64,000 nt of DNA from Chitinophagales bacterium (GTDB lineage: Bacteria; Bacteroidota; Bacteroidia; Chitinophagales; JADIYW01), in the NCBI GenBank assembly GCA_023957215.1, contig JAMLHH010000017.1, positions 1-64,000 of the forward strand, given 5' to 3'. Positions 8,643 to 17,870 of the stretch are shown in pieces; the stretch's first letter is position 1, and each line of letters opens with the position of its first letter. The position numbers and the translations under genes are program-made. Below the pieces are notes generated by a model. It did not search any database. It was given only the letters and a program-made list of their open reading frames with translations, and was not told where the DNA came from.

Positions 8643-10115
8643 TTATAGTTTGCTGATTTTTTGAGTAAAGGCAGCATTCTTATTTTCGAGATGTAAAATG
8701 TAAGTGCCGGAAGCGAGTTTGTCAACTGAAATTTGAATGTTTTTTGTGTGTTTTTCTATTTTTTGCTGATAAACAATTTCTCCTAATAAGTTGACTACCG
8801 ATAAGTTAGCATCTTGAGTCAAAATTTGATTGAGGCGGATATTGATTTGATTTTCAACAGGATTAGGATATATGACTGCTTCTAATTTCGTCAATTGTTT
8901 GATTCCGGTAGGAACGACAGTATCTTTTAACTTCCGTTCTGTAATGATATTAGTTCTTTTTTTTGTCAACGCATAACGCATCATATTGACTTGCTCTTTG
9001 GTAAACATTCCATAACATAAATCGGTAGAGTAGTCCATATAGTTTTCACTCATGTCAGGATAGTCAATCCCATCGCCCGGATACGGAACATTACAACTAT
9101 TGATGACTTGATTACAAATATCGCCTTTTTCTACATCTACTGCATTTGAAAATGGTCCGTATTCGTTGGGAGTATCAGTGATACCATCATCAAACTGTTC
9201 GCATGGAAGTTCCAAAATCGGTCCGTAATCACCCCATTGATGTCTTAAACCTAAATAGTGACCTACTTCGTGTACGGTAGTTCTGCCTAATCCGTAATGC
9301 AGGGAACTGTTTAAATAATCTTTGTTAAATTCGTTATGCTGACCAAAAAATCTAAAATCTATGACTACACCTTGTTTGATAGGAGGTGCTTGTGCTCCAT
9401 CCATTTGTATGCCCTCAATATCAATTTGCCAGTTGGGTAAACCTTGTGGCGGATTGGCGATACCTCCGAGTATTCCTTCACCTTTTTTTACATCGACAGT
9501 TCCTTTTTCTCTTCTTGAAATATTTAAGTCACAAACCCAGATATTTAGATACTTATTTGGAGCCCATGGATTCACACCGCCGGCTGCCGTGTTTTTAATA
9601 TTATCGAAAACAGGATTCCAATCAGGTAAAAGTATTGGTTTGGATTTTTTACGGGTGATGCCGGTTGTCGGATTTCCTTTCGGATCTACTTTCGCCAATT
9701 CAAATCGTATTCTTGCATTTCCAATAAATTTTTGAAATTCGGGTCTGATATTACTAAGATCGTTTTCAAGATTGAAATCTCTGTTGAGTGCGTCTATTTG
9801 ACTTTGGACTAATTCGTCACTAATATTTTCATATTTGTTATCTTCAAGGTAAACGATATGTACTACAACTTGTATTGTGTACACTGTATCCGAATTGACT
9901 ATCGGTACGGTATAAGCTGTATCGCTTTCTGCCCGTCTGGCAATGACCGGACTTGCATTTCTTAATTGTTCGGGTGTGTAATTGTCCAATAAATATTGGG
10001 ATATCACATCGTGTGTTGCACATGTTCTATTCAAGATACGCTGTGCCTGCGATAAATTAGTACTGACCAAAAAGAAGATGGACAGCAAACAAAAGTAGAG
10101 AGATTTCATTTTCAA
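8643..10115 (-). CDS. Secreted M43 (pappalysin-type) metalloprotease with type IX sorting domain
   Basis: A 490-residue exported zinc protease. Residues 1-25 are a signal peptide (hydrophobic run CLLSIFFLVSTNLSQAQ). The zinc site HEVGHYLGLRHQWGD is the extended HExxHxxGxxH of metzincins, and SENYMDYSTD supplies the Met-turn, as in family M43B (cytophagalysin-like). The last 80 residues form a type IX secretion C-terminal domain: YPNPVENQINI, then LASGTYILHLE and a basic end. The product should cross the outer membrane by T9SS and be released or surface-attached. It is followed by a strong terminator. Confidence 0.92.
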   Translation of the reverse strand: MKMKSLYFCLLSIFFLVSTNLSQAQRILNRTCATHDVISQYLLDNYTPEQLRNASPVIARRAESDTAYTVPIVNSDTVYTIQVVVHIVYLEDNKYENISDELVQSQIDALNRDFNLENDLSNIRPEFQKFIGNARIRFELAKVDPKGNPTTGITRKKSKPILLPDWNPVFDNIKNTAAGGVNPWAPNKYLNIWVCDLNISRREKGTVDVKKGEGILGGIANPPQGLPNWQIDIEGIQMDGAQAPPIKQGVVIDFRFFGQHNEFNKDYLNSSLHYGLGRTTVHEVGHYLGLRHQWGDYGPILELPCEQFDDGITDTPNEYGPFSNAVDVEKGDICNQVINSCNVPYPGDGIDYPDMSENYMDYSTDLCYGMFTKEQVNMMRYALTKKRTNIITERKLKDTVVPTGIKQLTKLEAVIYPNPVENQINIRLNQILTQDANLSVVNLLGEIVYQQKIEKHTKNIQISVDKLASGTYILHLENKNAAFTQKISKL

Positions 10116-10216
10116 AAAAGTTTACACTAAGGTACATACTTTGTGTAAATATTTACAAATATTATATATACACTGTGAAATAAATTGAATATTTGATTTT
10201 TCTTAAAAGTATATTA

Positions 10217-10246
10217 AAAAAAAAGCTACCCGTCAGGATAGCTTTT
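10217..10246 (-). terminator. Terminator after the DUF2853 gene
   Basis: The hairpin AAAAGCTA / TAGCTTTT with inner CC/GG pairs lies 20 bases beyond the stop of the minus-strand DUF2853 gene and is followed in that direction by a T-rich run. Confidence 0.8.
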
Positions 10247-10266
10247 ACAATCTGAGAAATATCTAT

Positions 10267-10608
10267 TTATTTGTTATAAACGGCCTCTTTTTTGAAGTGC
10301 TTGGTCAACAAGTAATAAACGACAGCTCTGTGTTTGTTCCTATTACTTTTACCATATTGCTCAAAAACGGCATCTAAACCTTCATCTAAATTTGGTCCGT
10401 CAGCTAAGCCTAATTTTTTGATTAAGAAATTGTTTTTTACCGTGTCGATTTCACTTTGGTCTGATGAAGATACCAATGATGAGTCAGTATTGTAGATAGA
10501 AGGACCACAACCGATAGTCACTTTGGTCAATAAATCTAAATCAACTTTCACACCAATTTTCTCTAAATCTTTAGCATACTTTTCAATGAGTTCATCTCTT
10601 TTTCCCAT
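10267..10608 (-). CDS. DUF2853 family protein
   Basis: A 113-residue acidic cytosolic protein. The segments KIGVKVDLDLLTKVTIG, GPSIYNTDSSLVS, VKNNFLIKKLGL and SNRNKHRAVVYYLLTKHF fit DUF2853, a small family found mostly in Bacteroidota and with no known function. It has its own terminator downstream, and a TAAATTCG box resembling the Bacteroidota -7 element lies about 20 bases upstream, so it is probably monocistronic. Confidence 0.75.
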   Translation of the reverse strand: MGKRDELIEKYAKDLEKIGVKVDLDLLTKVTIGCGPSIYNTDSSLVSSSDQSEIDTVKNNFLIKKLGLADGPNLDEGLDAVFEQYGKSNRNKHRAVVYYLLTKHFKKEAVYNK

Positions 10609-10716
10609 AATTTTAAATTTAATTGTTACGAATTTACATAATGTTAATTTAACATCAAAATAATTCTTTTATTCAAGATGTCTGTTATTCACATTTACAA
10701 AAGATATGCCAAACCT

Positions 10717-11712
10717 TTAACAAAACATTTCTCGAACATATCTTATCGTTTTTAGTCGGATCGAATGCGAATAAACGGGTGTAGTAATCATTAACTCCTC
10801 TACATTGATTTTTTTCTGAAAATCTAAAAGTTGTTGATGTACTGAATCCGGTGTGCCGACAAAAGAGTGTGAAAGCATATTTCTGACATAAGCTTCTTCT
10901 CTTGCATCCCAAATACTATCTAAAGTTTCCAAAGGTGGACTTATGGGTTCTCTTGTACCTCTGACGATGTTGAGAAACATTTTGTACATACTGTTGGCTT
11001 GTAGTTCGGCTTCTTTTTGTGTATCTGCAACAATGACATTTACACAAGCCATGGTGGTGGGTTTGTCCAAGTATTCAGAGGGTCTAAAATGTGATTTGTA
11101 ATATGCAAAAGCTTGATACATCAGTGTAGGAGCGAAATGACTGGCAAAAGAATAAGGTAATCCCATTTCGGAAGATAATCCGGCACTGTCCATACTTGAA
11201 CCCAAAATCCAAATCGGAACGTTGATGCCTTCGCCCGGAAAAGCTCTTACTTTGGAGTGTGCATTGTCGGTAGAAAAATATTGCTGTAACTGTCGGACTT
11301 GTTCGGGAAATCTTTGTGCGGCATAATAAAAATCTCTATTAAGAGCTTGTGCAGTGAGCTGGTCTGTACCGGGAGCGCGCCCCAAACCTAAATCTATTCT
11401 GTCACGATAAAGAGATGATAAGGTGCCGATTTGTTCGGCTACAACAAGTGGTGAATGATTGGGGAGCATGATTCCACCCGAACCGATTCTAATCTTTTGA
11501 GTTTTACCTGCAAAATGTGTCATCAACACTATGGTAGCTGAGCTGGCGATGTGTGCGGAATTATGATGTTCTGCAAACCAAAGTCTTTTGTAATCAAGCT
11601 TGTCTAAAGCCTGTGCTATTTCTTCTACTTTTTGTAAAGTTTCAAAAGTATTGCTGTCTTTATTAATCAGTGCAAGGTCTAAAAAGGAGACAGGTATTTG
11701 AAGTTTTACCAT
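10717..11712 (-). CDS. LLM-class flavin-dependent oxidoreductase
   Basis: A 331-residue luciferase-like TIM barrel of the single-subunit type (YwcH/MsnO8 group). Supporting motifs are LWFAEHHNSAHIASSAT, the IRIGSGGIMLPNHSPLVVAE strand, and DLGLGRAPGTD. These enzymes use reduced flavin, often FMN or F420; the phylum makes FMN likelier. The substrate is unknown. It starts five bases after the end of the broken alcohol dehydrogenase gene, so the two are likely an operon of redox enzymes. Confidence 0.88.
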   Translation of the reverse strand: MVKLQIPVSFLDLALINKDSNTFETLQKVEEIAQALDKLDYKRLWFAEHHNSAHIASSATIVLMTHFAGKTQKIRIGSGGIMLPNHSPLVVAEQIGTLSSLYRDRIDLGLGRAPGTDQLTAQALNRDFYYAAQRFPEQVRQLQQYFSTDNAHSKVRAFPGEGINVPIWILGSSMDSAGLSSEMGLPYSFASHFAPTLMYQAFAYYKSHFRPSEYLDKPTTMACVNVIVADTQKEAELQANSMYKMFLNIVRGTREPISPPLETLDSIWDAREEAYVRNMLSHSFVGTPDSVHQQLLDFQKKINVEELMITTPVYSHSIRLKTIRYVREMFC

Positions 11713-11717
11713 AGAAT

Positions 11718-12766
11718 CTAAGATTTTAAGGACTGCATATCAATGACAAATCTATATTTCACATCATTTTTTTTCATGCGTGTATAGGCTTCGTTTATTT
11801 CTTGTATGTTGATGATCTCAATATCGGAAACAATGTCGTGTTGACCACAAAAATCAAGCATTTCTTGGGTTTCTTTGATGCCGCTATTAATGAACCTGCA
11901 ACAGTCGGCGGGTTTTCTAACGAGTTGTGCCATATCTATTGCATCCATTGGTTCTATTGCGCGATAAAAACCATCACACTATCGGTTTTAAGGAGTTGTA
12001 TATAAGGATTGGCATCGTGATTGACCGGAATGGTATTGAGTAAGAAGTCAAATCTGTTTTTGTTTTTCTTCATGGCTTCTTTGTCCGAAGATATTAAAAC
12101 TTCATCAGCACCCAATCTTTTTGCATCTTCACCTTTACTTTCAGAGCTTGTAATCATCACGACATGCGCTTTGAGTGCATGTGCAAATTTGACTCCCATG
12201 TGTCCCAGTCCGCCAAGACCGATGATACCGACAGTATCACCTTCCTTGACTTTCCAATGTGCCAAAGGAGACCAAGTAGTAATGCCGGCACATAAGAGCG
12301 GTGCAGCACCTGCTAAGTGAATGTTTTCAGGAATATGGAGGCAAAACTTTTCGCGTACTACTATTTTATCCGAATAGCCACCTTGCGTCATGATTTGGTC
12401 TATTCTATCCTTGCCATTGTAAGTAGGCGTAAAACCTTTTTCACAGTATTGTTCGATACCTTCTTCACAGGCATGACAGGTCTGACAAGAGTCCACCATA
12501 CATCCCACACCTATGGTGTCTCCCACTTTAAATTGAGTAACTTTAGAGCCGATAGCCACAACTTTACCGATGATTTCGTGACCAGGTACAACGGGATATT
12601 TTGTACCTTTCCAATCATTGTTGACAGTGTGTAAATCTGAATGACAGACACCGCAAAAAGTAATATCAATTAAGATATCGTCATCTCTCAGTTCCCGTCT
12701 GTCAAATTGATATGGCTCTAAATCTTTGTGTGCTTCAAAAGCTGCATAGGATTTTGTTAAAATCAT
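11718..12766 (-). pseudogene. Zinc-dependent NAD(P) alcohol dehydrogenase (YahK/cinnamyl-alcohol type), frameshifted
   Basis: The first 270 codons encode the medium-chain dehydrogenase up to the coenzyme fold: catalytic zinc site GVCHSDLH, structural zinc cysteines in CMVDSCQTCHACEEG, NAD(P) loop GLGGLGHMG. The frame then hits TAG at 11954. The missing C-terminus continues one frame over (IEPMDAIDMAQLV ... KYRFVIDMQSLK). Restoring one base near GCGCAA gives FIAAIEPMDAI and a 349-residue protein, the usual length. A second, compensated shift lies at 11885-11912: the family stretch KRRxVAGSLIGGI appears only if a base is removed in the GGCGGG run and one added at GCCGC. This is either a decaying gene or sequence error. 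Confidence 0.85.
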
Positions 12767-12864
12767 AAAATGGTTTTACTTTAAATAAATAAGTTTAAAT
12801 GTAAAAAGTTTTCCTGATGGGATAGTTTGCTCAAAATTTACACAATCAGGGTAAAAAAGCAACT

Positions 12865-14163
12865 CTAATATTTAGAAAAAATCCATTTGCCCAAATCTTT
12901 GAAACTAACCTTTTTCCCTTGTATTAAAATACCTACTCTATATATTCTTGCTGCGAGCCAGATCATAGCGACGGCACTGACAATCAATATCAACATGGAA
13001 ATAATTTGTTCTGCCATACTGACATCAAAAGGTATTCTTGCAGGCATGACGACCGGTGAAAACCACGGAATCATGGAACCCCAAACGGCAACGCTTGCAC
13101 CCGGCTGTTGGACGGCGACACTCATAATGATAATAGATATAATGATAGGCATAGAGATTGGTAAGGTATAACTATTTGCATCAGTATCATCGGTAACTGC
13201 TGCACCTACAGCAGCAAATTGAGCCCCGTAAAAAAGAAAGCCAAAAATAAAGTAGAAGAAAAAGCTGATCCAAATCCGTGATAAATCTAATGTTTTTAAG
13301 GCTTCGATGGCTTCTAAGACCGCGGCTTCGGATGGATTGCTACCGACATTCATGGTCTGCATATCTGCCACTTGTTGGATTTGACCGGCAAAGACCAAAC
13401 CCAGTATAAACTGTGCGCATATAATTGCTCCAAACCAAAGAATAGACTGGGTCAAGGCTACCAGACCGATTCCTATGACTTTGCCGGTCAATAGTTGAAA
13501 AGGTTTGATACTGCTGAGCATGACTTCTACAATTCTATTGGTTTTCTCTTCGGCAACAGCTCTCATCACCATCGCACCATAAATGAAGATAAACATGTAC
13601 ATCACAAAACCCATGATATAACCTATGGCGGAGGAGATATCGGACATACCACTTTTTTCTTTTTCGTTGATAATAGATTCAAAACCGACAGTTTCGTCTA
13701 ATTTTTTTAATAATGCGATATCATAACCTTCTCTTTTGAGTACTTCAGACTTGACTACATCGGTTAGTGCATTAGAAATAACACTCTCAGTGGTAGGTCC
13801 GAGCTGGTTGTTTGCGTAGTATTTAATACCTTTTGGATGGTCAATGTCAATATCGGGAATGTACAAAACACCACCGATCTCCTCGTTTTTGACTTGTTGT
13901 TTAAGTTCATCCAAGTCACTGTTTTTTTTGTATTTGAAAACCAAAGTTTCACCTTGATCCAAACCTCTAAACTTATCTTCAAACAAATGGCTGTCATCTT
14001 TGACGGCAATCGTTACTTTTTCATTGCTGTTAATGGCTATCCATATTGAGGCAGCCATCAGTCCGACGATGGCCAATGGTACTATCAAGGTGGAAATGAG
14101 AAAAGATTTTGTCCTGACTCTGGTGATATATTCTCTTTTTATAATGAGCCAAATCTTATTCAT
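12865..14163 (-). CDS. ABC transporter permease, ABC-2/NatB type
   Basis: A 432-residue membrane protein: one N-terminal helix after a basic KREYITRVRTKSF segment, a large extracytoplasmic loop (about 45-170), then five or six helices toward the C-terminus. This is the ABC2_membrane_3 layout of NatB-like exporters. EEKTNRIVEVMLSSIKP, just after the second helix, is the conserved coupling region. Its start overlaps the stop of the ATPase gene by four bases (ATGA), so the two are translationally coupled. The substrate is unknown; sodium export, known for NatAB, is only a family analogy. Confidence 0.88.
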   Translation of the reverse strand: MNKIWLIIKREYITRVRTKSFLISTLIVPLAIVGLMAASIWIAINSNEKVTIAVKDDSHLFEDKFRGLDQGETLVFKYKKNSDLDELKQQVKNEEIGGVLYIPDIDIDHPKGIKYYANNQLGPTTESVISNALTDVVKSEVLKREGYDIALLKKLDETVGFESIINEKEKSGMSDISSAIGYIMGFVMYMFIFIYGAMVMRAVAEEKTNRIVEVMLSSIKPFQLLTGKVIGIGLVALTQSILWFGAIICAQFILGLVFAGQIQQVADMQTMNVGSNPSEAAVLEAIEALKTLDLSRIWISFFFYFIFGFLFYGAQFAAVGAAVTDDTDANSYTLPISMPIIISIIIMSVAVQQPGASVAVWGSMIPWFSPVVMPARIPFDVSMAEQIISMLILIVSAVAMIWLAARIYRVGILIQGKKVSFKDLGKWIFSKY

Positions 14164-15068
14164 GACTGATAATTTTTTACTTTTTGGATAAATATTTCAT
14201 TGATGGTAGGTAGTATTTCATTAAAACCTATTACTGAAGCTTTGGTGTGAATGATATCAAGTAATAACTCGTTGCTATTGTTTTGATGTAGAGAAATCTG
14301 ATAGACATTTTCTTCTACTTGCTGCGCCGGATATTTATTGTTTAAAGTGTCACTCCATTTGGATTCACTACTCAAAGTAATGTTGTACAGATTTTGTTTG
14401 TTTTCTTCTTTAATTTCCTTGACTTTCCCCTGTAAAATGATTTCACCGTTGTTAATCAATGCGATTTCTTCACATAGCTCTTCAATAGATTCCATTCGGT
14501 GAGTAGAAAAAATAATGGTAGTACCGTTGTCTCTCATTTTGAGCATTTCGTCTTTGATCAGATTGGCATTTATGGGATCTAAGCCAGAATAAGGTTCGTC
14601 CAAAATGAGTAATTCAGGTTCGTGAAGTATGGTTGCAATAAATTGTATTTTTTGCTGCATGCCTTTGGACAAATCTTCGGTTTTCTTATTTTTCCAACTT
14701 TGAATTTCAAAATGATCCATCCATTTTTTGACCTTCTCTTTGGCTTCTTTGGCAGATAGACCTTTTAATCTACCTAAATAAATGAGCTGTTCTTCGATTT
14801 TCATTTTTTTATACAGACCTCTTTCTTCCGGCATGTAACCAATATTTAAAATATGTTTGGGTTGTAATTTTTCTCCTTTGAAAAAAATATCTCCTGAGTC
14901 AGGTCTGTAAATTTGAGTTAAATTTCTAATCAACGTCGTTTTCCCTGCGCCATTGGGACCGAGTAATCCAAAAATAACGCCTTGGTGTATATCAAGGTTG
15001 ACATCTTTAAGTGCCTCGTGATTCTCAAAACTTTTTTTTAAATTTTTAATTTGAATGATTGCTGTCAT
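14160..15068 (-). CDS. ABC transporter ATP-binding protein, NatA type
   Basis: A 302-residue ATPase. Walker A is GLLGPNGAGKTTLIR (about 33-47), the signature is LSKGMQQKIQFIATIL, Walker B is LLILDEPYSGLD, and the H-loop is FSTHRMES. The C-terminal 80 residues form the extra domain typical of NatA/DUF4162 proteins. It pairs with the overlapping permease downstream and would power export through the inner membrane. Confidence 0.93.
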   Translation of the reverse strand: MTAIIQIKNLKKSFENHEALKDVNLDIHQGVIFGLLGPNGAGKTTLIRNLTQIYRPDSGDIFFKGEKLQPKHILNIGYMPEERGLYKKMKIEEQLIYLGRLKGLSAKEAKEKVKKWMDHFEIQSWKNKKTEDLSKGMQQKIQFIATILHEPELLILDEPYSGLDPINANLIKDEMLKMRDNGTTIIFSTHRMESIEELCEEIALINNGEIILQGKVKEIKEENKQNLYNITLSSESKWSDTLNNKYPAQQVEENVYQISLHQNNSNELLLDIIHTKASVIGFNEILPTINEIFIQKVKNYQS

Positions 15069-15156
15069 TTGTAGTTATTTAAATCGGGATGTTGAGAGCT
15101 GTTGTATGGTGACTTTTAGTATGAAAGATTAATATGTAGGAGAGATTTTCTAAACT

Positions 15157-15738
15157 TCAATCTTCTTCAACTTCGGTTTTCTTGAAAAAGCCTTTTATTT
15201 TTTTGATTCCGTTTTTTTTAATAATTTCAGGTTGTTCCTTTACCAATTCTTTTTGAGTGACTGCACCGTTTACATAAGTTTCTATCAAATGTAATTTTCC
15301 ACTTGCATCATAATGTTTCCATTCTCCTTCTCTGACACTGCAAAGTCCGCGCAGTCTCAGATTAGACCAGTCGTTTCCGGGATTAGAGCGGAATTGCCCT
15401 TCAGTTTCAATTTTTCCATTAGAATAAAAGGACTTGTATGGACCGAGCATACAGCCTTCATATTGTGTGGAGATATTTTTGAGTGTTTCGTTTTCACGAT
15501 AGGTGTAAAATTCACAGGGTTTACAGAGGGTTGATTTATCCCAATTGTCCTTGTAAAAATTATATTTTTCTTCGCTGATGATTTTGTCATTGGCTAAATA
15601 AACCTTTCCGTTGGTCGTCATATAAGAGGATAAATTGACATCGAAAACGCTGATAGAATCAAAAGCAACCTTATTTTGAGCATGAATATTCAAAATGAAA
15701 ACTAACATAAAAAGAAGAGAGATTGATATCTTTTTCAT
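15157..15738 (-). CDS. Secreted MORN/YwqK-like repeat protein
   Basis: A 193-residue protein with an N-terminal signal sequence (ISLLFMLVFILNIHAQ). The middle contains YwqK-type repeats, GPYKSFYSNGKIETEGQF and REGEWKHYDASGKLHLIETY, the variant MORN motif common in exported Bacteroidota proteins annotated as 'YwqK family antitoxin'. No toxin partner is nearby, and the antitoxin name should not be taken literally. A TACATTTG box ends only five bases before the ATG, which suggests a leaderless or nearly leaderless message. Confidence 0.7.
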   Translation of the reverse strand: MKKISISLLFMLVFILNIHAQNKVAFDSISVFDVNLSSYMTTNGKVYLANDKIISEEKYNFYKDNWDKSTLCKPCEFYTYRENETLKNISTQYEGCMLGPYKSFYSNGKIETEGQFRSNPGNDWSNLRLRGLCSVREGEWKHYDASGKLHLIETYVNGAVTQKELVKEQPEIIKKNGIKKIKGFFKKTEVEED

Positions 15739-15742
15739 ATTT

Positions 15743-15750
15743 CAAATGTA
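15743..15750 (-). promoter_or_regulatory. TACATTTG, Bacteroidota -7 box for the YwqK-like gene
   Basis: This is an exact match to TAnnTTTG on the minus strand, ending five bases upstream of the start codon. No clear -33 TTTG was found at the expected distance. Confidence 0.5.
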
Positions 15751-16003
15751 CAATTTAAGTGTGAAAATTTTGCTTTATTTTATAATTACTCATGAGGATA
15801 AATTTTGATTCCGGTAGGATACTGCAAAAAGTATTGAATTTGATTAGAAATATTTTGGTATTTTATTTTGGACATAACTATTGATAAGATATTTATTATT
15901 AACGAATTAAATTTATTTAGTCCGCACATGTATATATCCATTGCCTTGAATTTTAGGCTTTGAGCAGATTATTTTATTACTTTGCATATTTAAAAAGAGC
16001 GAA

Positions 16004-16591
16004 ATGAGTGAAGAATACAATGAAGACGAGTTGCAAGAGTTAGCAAAGAATTATAAAAATATCTTACATCTTTTGGGCGAAGAGCCTGAAAGAGAAGGTT
16101 TGATTAAAACGCCAATGAGAGTGGCAAAAGCAATGAAATTTATGTTGGGTGGCTATGAGCAAAACCCGATAGAAATTATTCGTTCGGCTCTTTTTTACGA
16201 AGAAAACCAGCATGAAATGATTATTGTCAAGGATATAGAGTTGTATTCTATGTGTGAGCATCATATTTTACCTTTTTTTGGGAAAGCACATGTAGGCTAC
16301 ATTCCGAATGATGCTATTACCGGTCTGAGTAAAATTGCAAGAGTGGTGGATGCTTTTAGCCGGAGATTACAAGTTCAAGAGCGTCTGACAATGCAAATCA
16401 GAGATTGCATACAGGAGGCTTTAAATCCGCAAGGTGTTGCTGTCGTCATTGAGGCCAAACACATGTGTATGATGATGCGCGGAGTCCAAAAACAAAATTC
16501 CATTACTACGACTTCTGCTTTTACAGGGCAGTTTGAGCATGATGCAACACGCTCCGAGTTTTTTAAATTGATTAGTACGAAATTAGGTTAG
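16004..16591 (+). CDS. folE: GTP cyclohydrolase I
   Basis: A 195-residue enzyme that converts GTP to dihydroneopterin triphosphate, the first step of folate and other pterin synthesis. The zinc ligands are visible in [13 protein letters not shown] and in the downstream Cys of [33 protein letters not shown] and the RLTMQI segment are standard. The length is usual. It is convergent with corA, whose stop lies nine bases away. FolC, a later folate enzyme, is also in the window, but far away. Confidence 0.96.
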   Translation: MSEEYNEDELQELAKNYKNILHLLGEEPEREGLIKTPMRVAKAMKFMLGGYEQNPIEIIRSALFYEENQHEMIIVKDIELYSMCEHHILPFFGKAHVGYIPNDAITGLSKIARVVDAFSRRLQVQERLTMQIRDCIQEALNPQGVAVVIEAKHMCMMMRGVQKQNSITTTSAFTGQFEHDATRSEFFKLISTKLG

Positions 16592-16599
16592 GAGATTGG

Positions 16600-17658
16600 T
16601 TACAACCATCTTTTTCTTTTGAAATAAAACAACATGGCGATGACTATGGCAATCATAACGATGACTATGATGCGATAGCCATAAGGAGAGTTGAGTTCCG
16701 GCATATTGGTAAAATTCATCCCGTAAATACCGGTGATAAAAGTGAGTGGTATAAAGATAGTCGAAATAACGGTCAATACTTTCATCACTTCATTCATCTT
16801 GTTGCTGATGATGGACATATTGAGTTCCATCAGACTTGAGGAGATATCTCTAAAAGTTTCGATTGTTTCATTGATATGTATAATGTGATTATAGGTGTCC
16901 CAAAAGAAGTGATTGATGTTTTCCGATTCAAAAGTTTTTTCTCTCAACAATTTAGATACTACATCTCTCAATGGACTGACAGTGCGTCTGAAGTGAATCA
17001 AATCTTTTCTGACATTTTGTAAATCTTGGAGGTTATCGGTTTCGATTTTATTGGCTACCTGTATTTCCAATTCTCCGATTTTATCGTCAAAAATATCTAA
17101 AATGACAAAGTAGTTGTCTATGATATTATCAATAATGCAATAAAATAAATACTCCAAACTTCCTTTTCTCAATCGCGAATTTTCATTTTTTAGCCGTTCA
17201 AAAAGAGATTGGAAAATACCATCGTCTTTTTCTTGAAAGGTAATGATGATCTGGGTGGTCATCAAGATACTCACTTGGTGATAACTGATTTTTAAATCCG
17301 TCTCTTGCGTTATGGAGGCTGTTTTTAGCGTGAGCGATACGAAATCGTCCGTTACACTGCAATTAGGTCGTTGATTGACATCTAAGATATCTTCTAATTC
17401 CAAATCACTGATTTCAAAAGTCTGACCGATATTTTTGATATTTTCAATCTGATTAAATCCTACTACTTGAAGCCAATGTATTTTATTGTTGTCAAAATTC
17501 TCTTTGATTTTTTCAATGGTAGTAGGTTGGTGTAAGGAAATTTCTTGCGCATTAAAAGTGTGCAATACAATATTATGAATGCTTTCATTGTATTTACCGG
17601 TGTAAATGATACTTCCCGGTGGTAAACCTGTTTTTTTGCTGTGTTTTTTATTCTTCAT
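16600..17658 (-). CDS. corA: CorA family magnesium/cobalt transporter
   Basis: A CorA-type channel with a long cytoplasmic alpha/beta domain and two C-terminal helices. The pore signature GIYGMNF is present just after the first helix, the hallmark YGMNF of the family. A basic KRKRWL end follows the second helix. I place the start at the ATG encoding MKNKKHSKK; an upstream TTG adds only six residues. It would import Mg2+ at the inner membrane. Confidence 0.93.
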   Translation of the reverse strand: MKNKKHSKKTGLPPGSIIYTGKYNESIHNIVLHTFNAQEISLHQPTTIEKIKENFDNNKIHWLQVVGFNQIENIKNIGQTFEISDLELEDILDVNQRPNCSVTDDFVSLTLKTASITQETDLKISYHQVSILMTTQIIITFQEKDDGIFQSLFERLKNENSRLRKGSLEYLFYCIIDNIIDNYFVILDIFDDKIGELEIQVANKIETDNLQDLQNVRKDLIHFRRTVSPLRDVVSKLLREKTFESENINHFFWDTYNHIIHINETIETFRDISSSLMELNMSIISNKMNEVMKVLTVISTIFIPLTFITGIYGMNFTNMPELNSPYGYRIIVIVMIAIVIAMLFYFKRKRWL

Positions 17659-17824
17659 GCAGTTTACTATATACAAGGTGAAGTTATAAAATGTTTTAAA
17701 ACTTGCTTGATAGAATTTGTGGATAAAAGATTTTCTTTCAGTGACAGGATAGTTGCTTTGATAAGATACGAAATAGTATAAGGTATAGATATCGAACTTA
17801 TGAAGATATTTGAGGATATTTTTT

Positions 17825-17832
17825 TATTTTTG
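17825..17832 (+). promoter_or_regulatory. TATTTTTG, -7 box upstream of the MntR-like gene
   Basis: This matches TAnnTTTG and sits 34 bases before the regulator's ATG and five bases before a 10-codon leader frame. Confidence 0.5.
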
Positions 17833-17837
17833 TACAA

Positions 17838-17870
17838 ATGAAAGGATACTTTCTAAAGAATATAAAATGA
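17838..17870 (+). CDS. Possible 10-residue leader peptide overlapping mntR
   Basis: ATG opens a frame reading MKGYFLKNIK, and its TGA overlaps the regulator's ATG (ATGA). It lies directly after the -7 box, so it would be the first frame on the message. It may serve translational coupling; its shortness makes chance a real alternative. Confidence 0.25.
   Translation: MKGYFLKNIK

Noticed and set aside
10717-11712. Flavin oxidoreductase plus LuxE-like protein as a bioluminescence system
   Set aside because: They are 7 kb apart with unrelated genes between, and luxC, luxD and the two-subunit luciferase are missing.
12317-12634. Open frames on the plus strand opposite the alcohol dehydrogenase
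   Set aside because: They mirror a conserved enzyme on the other strand and have no recognisable product.
15157-15738. YwqK-like gene as half of a toxin-antitoxin pair
   Set aside because: The protein has a secretion signal and no partner gene; the antitoxin label is a database habit.
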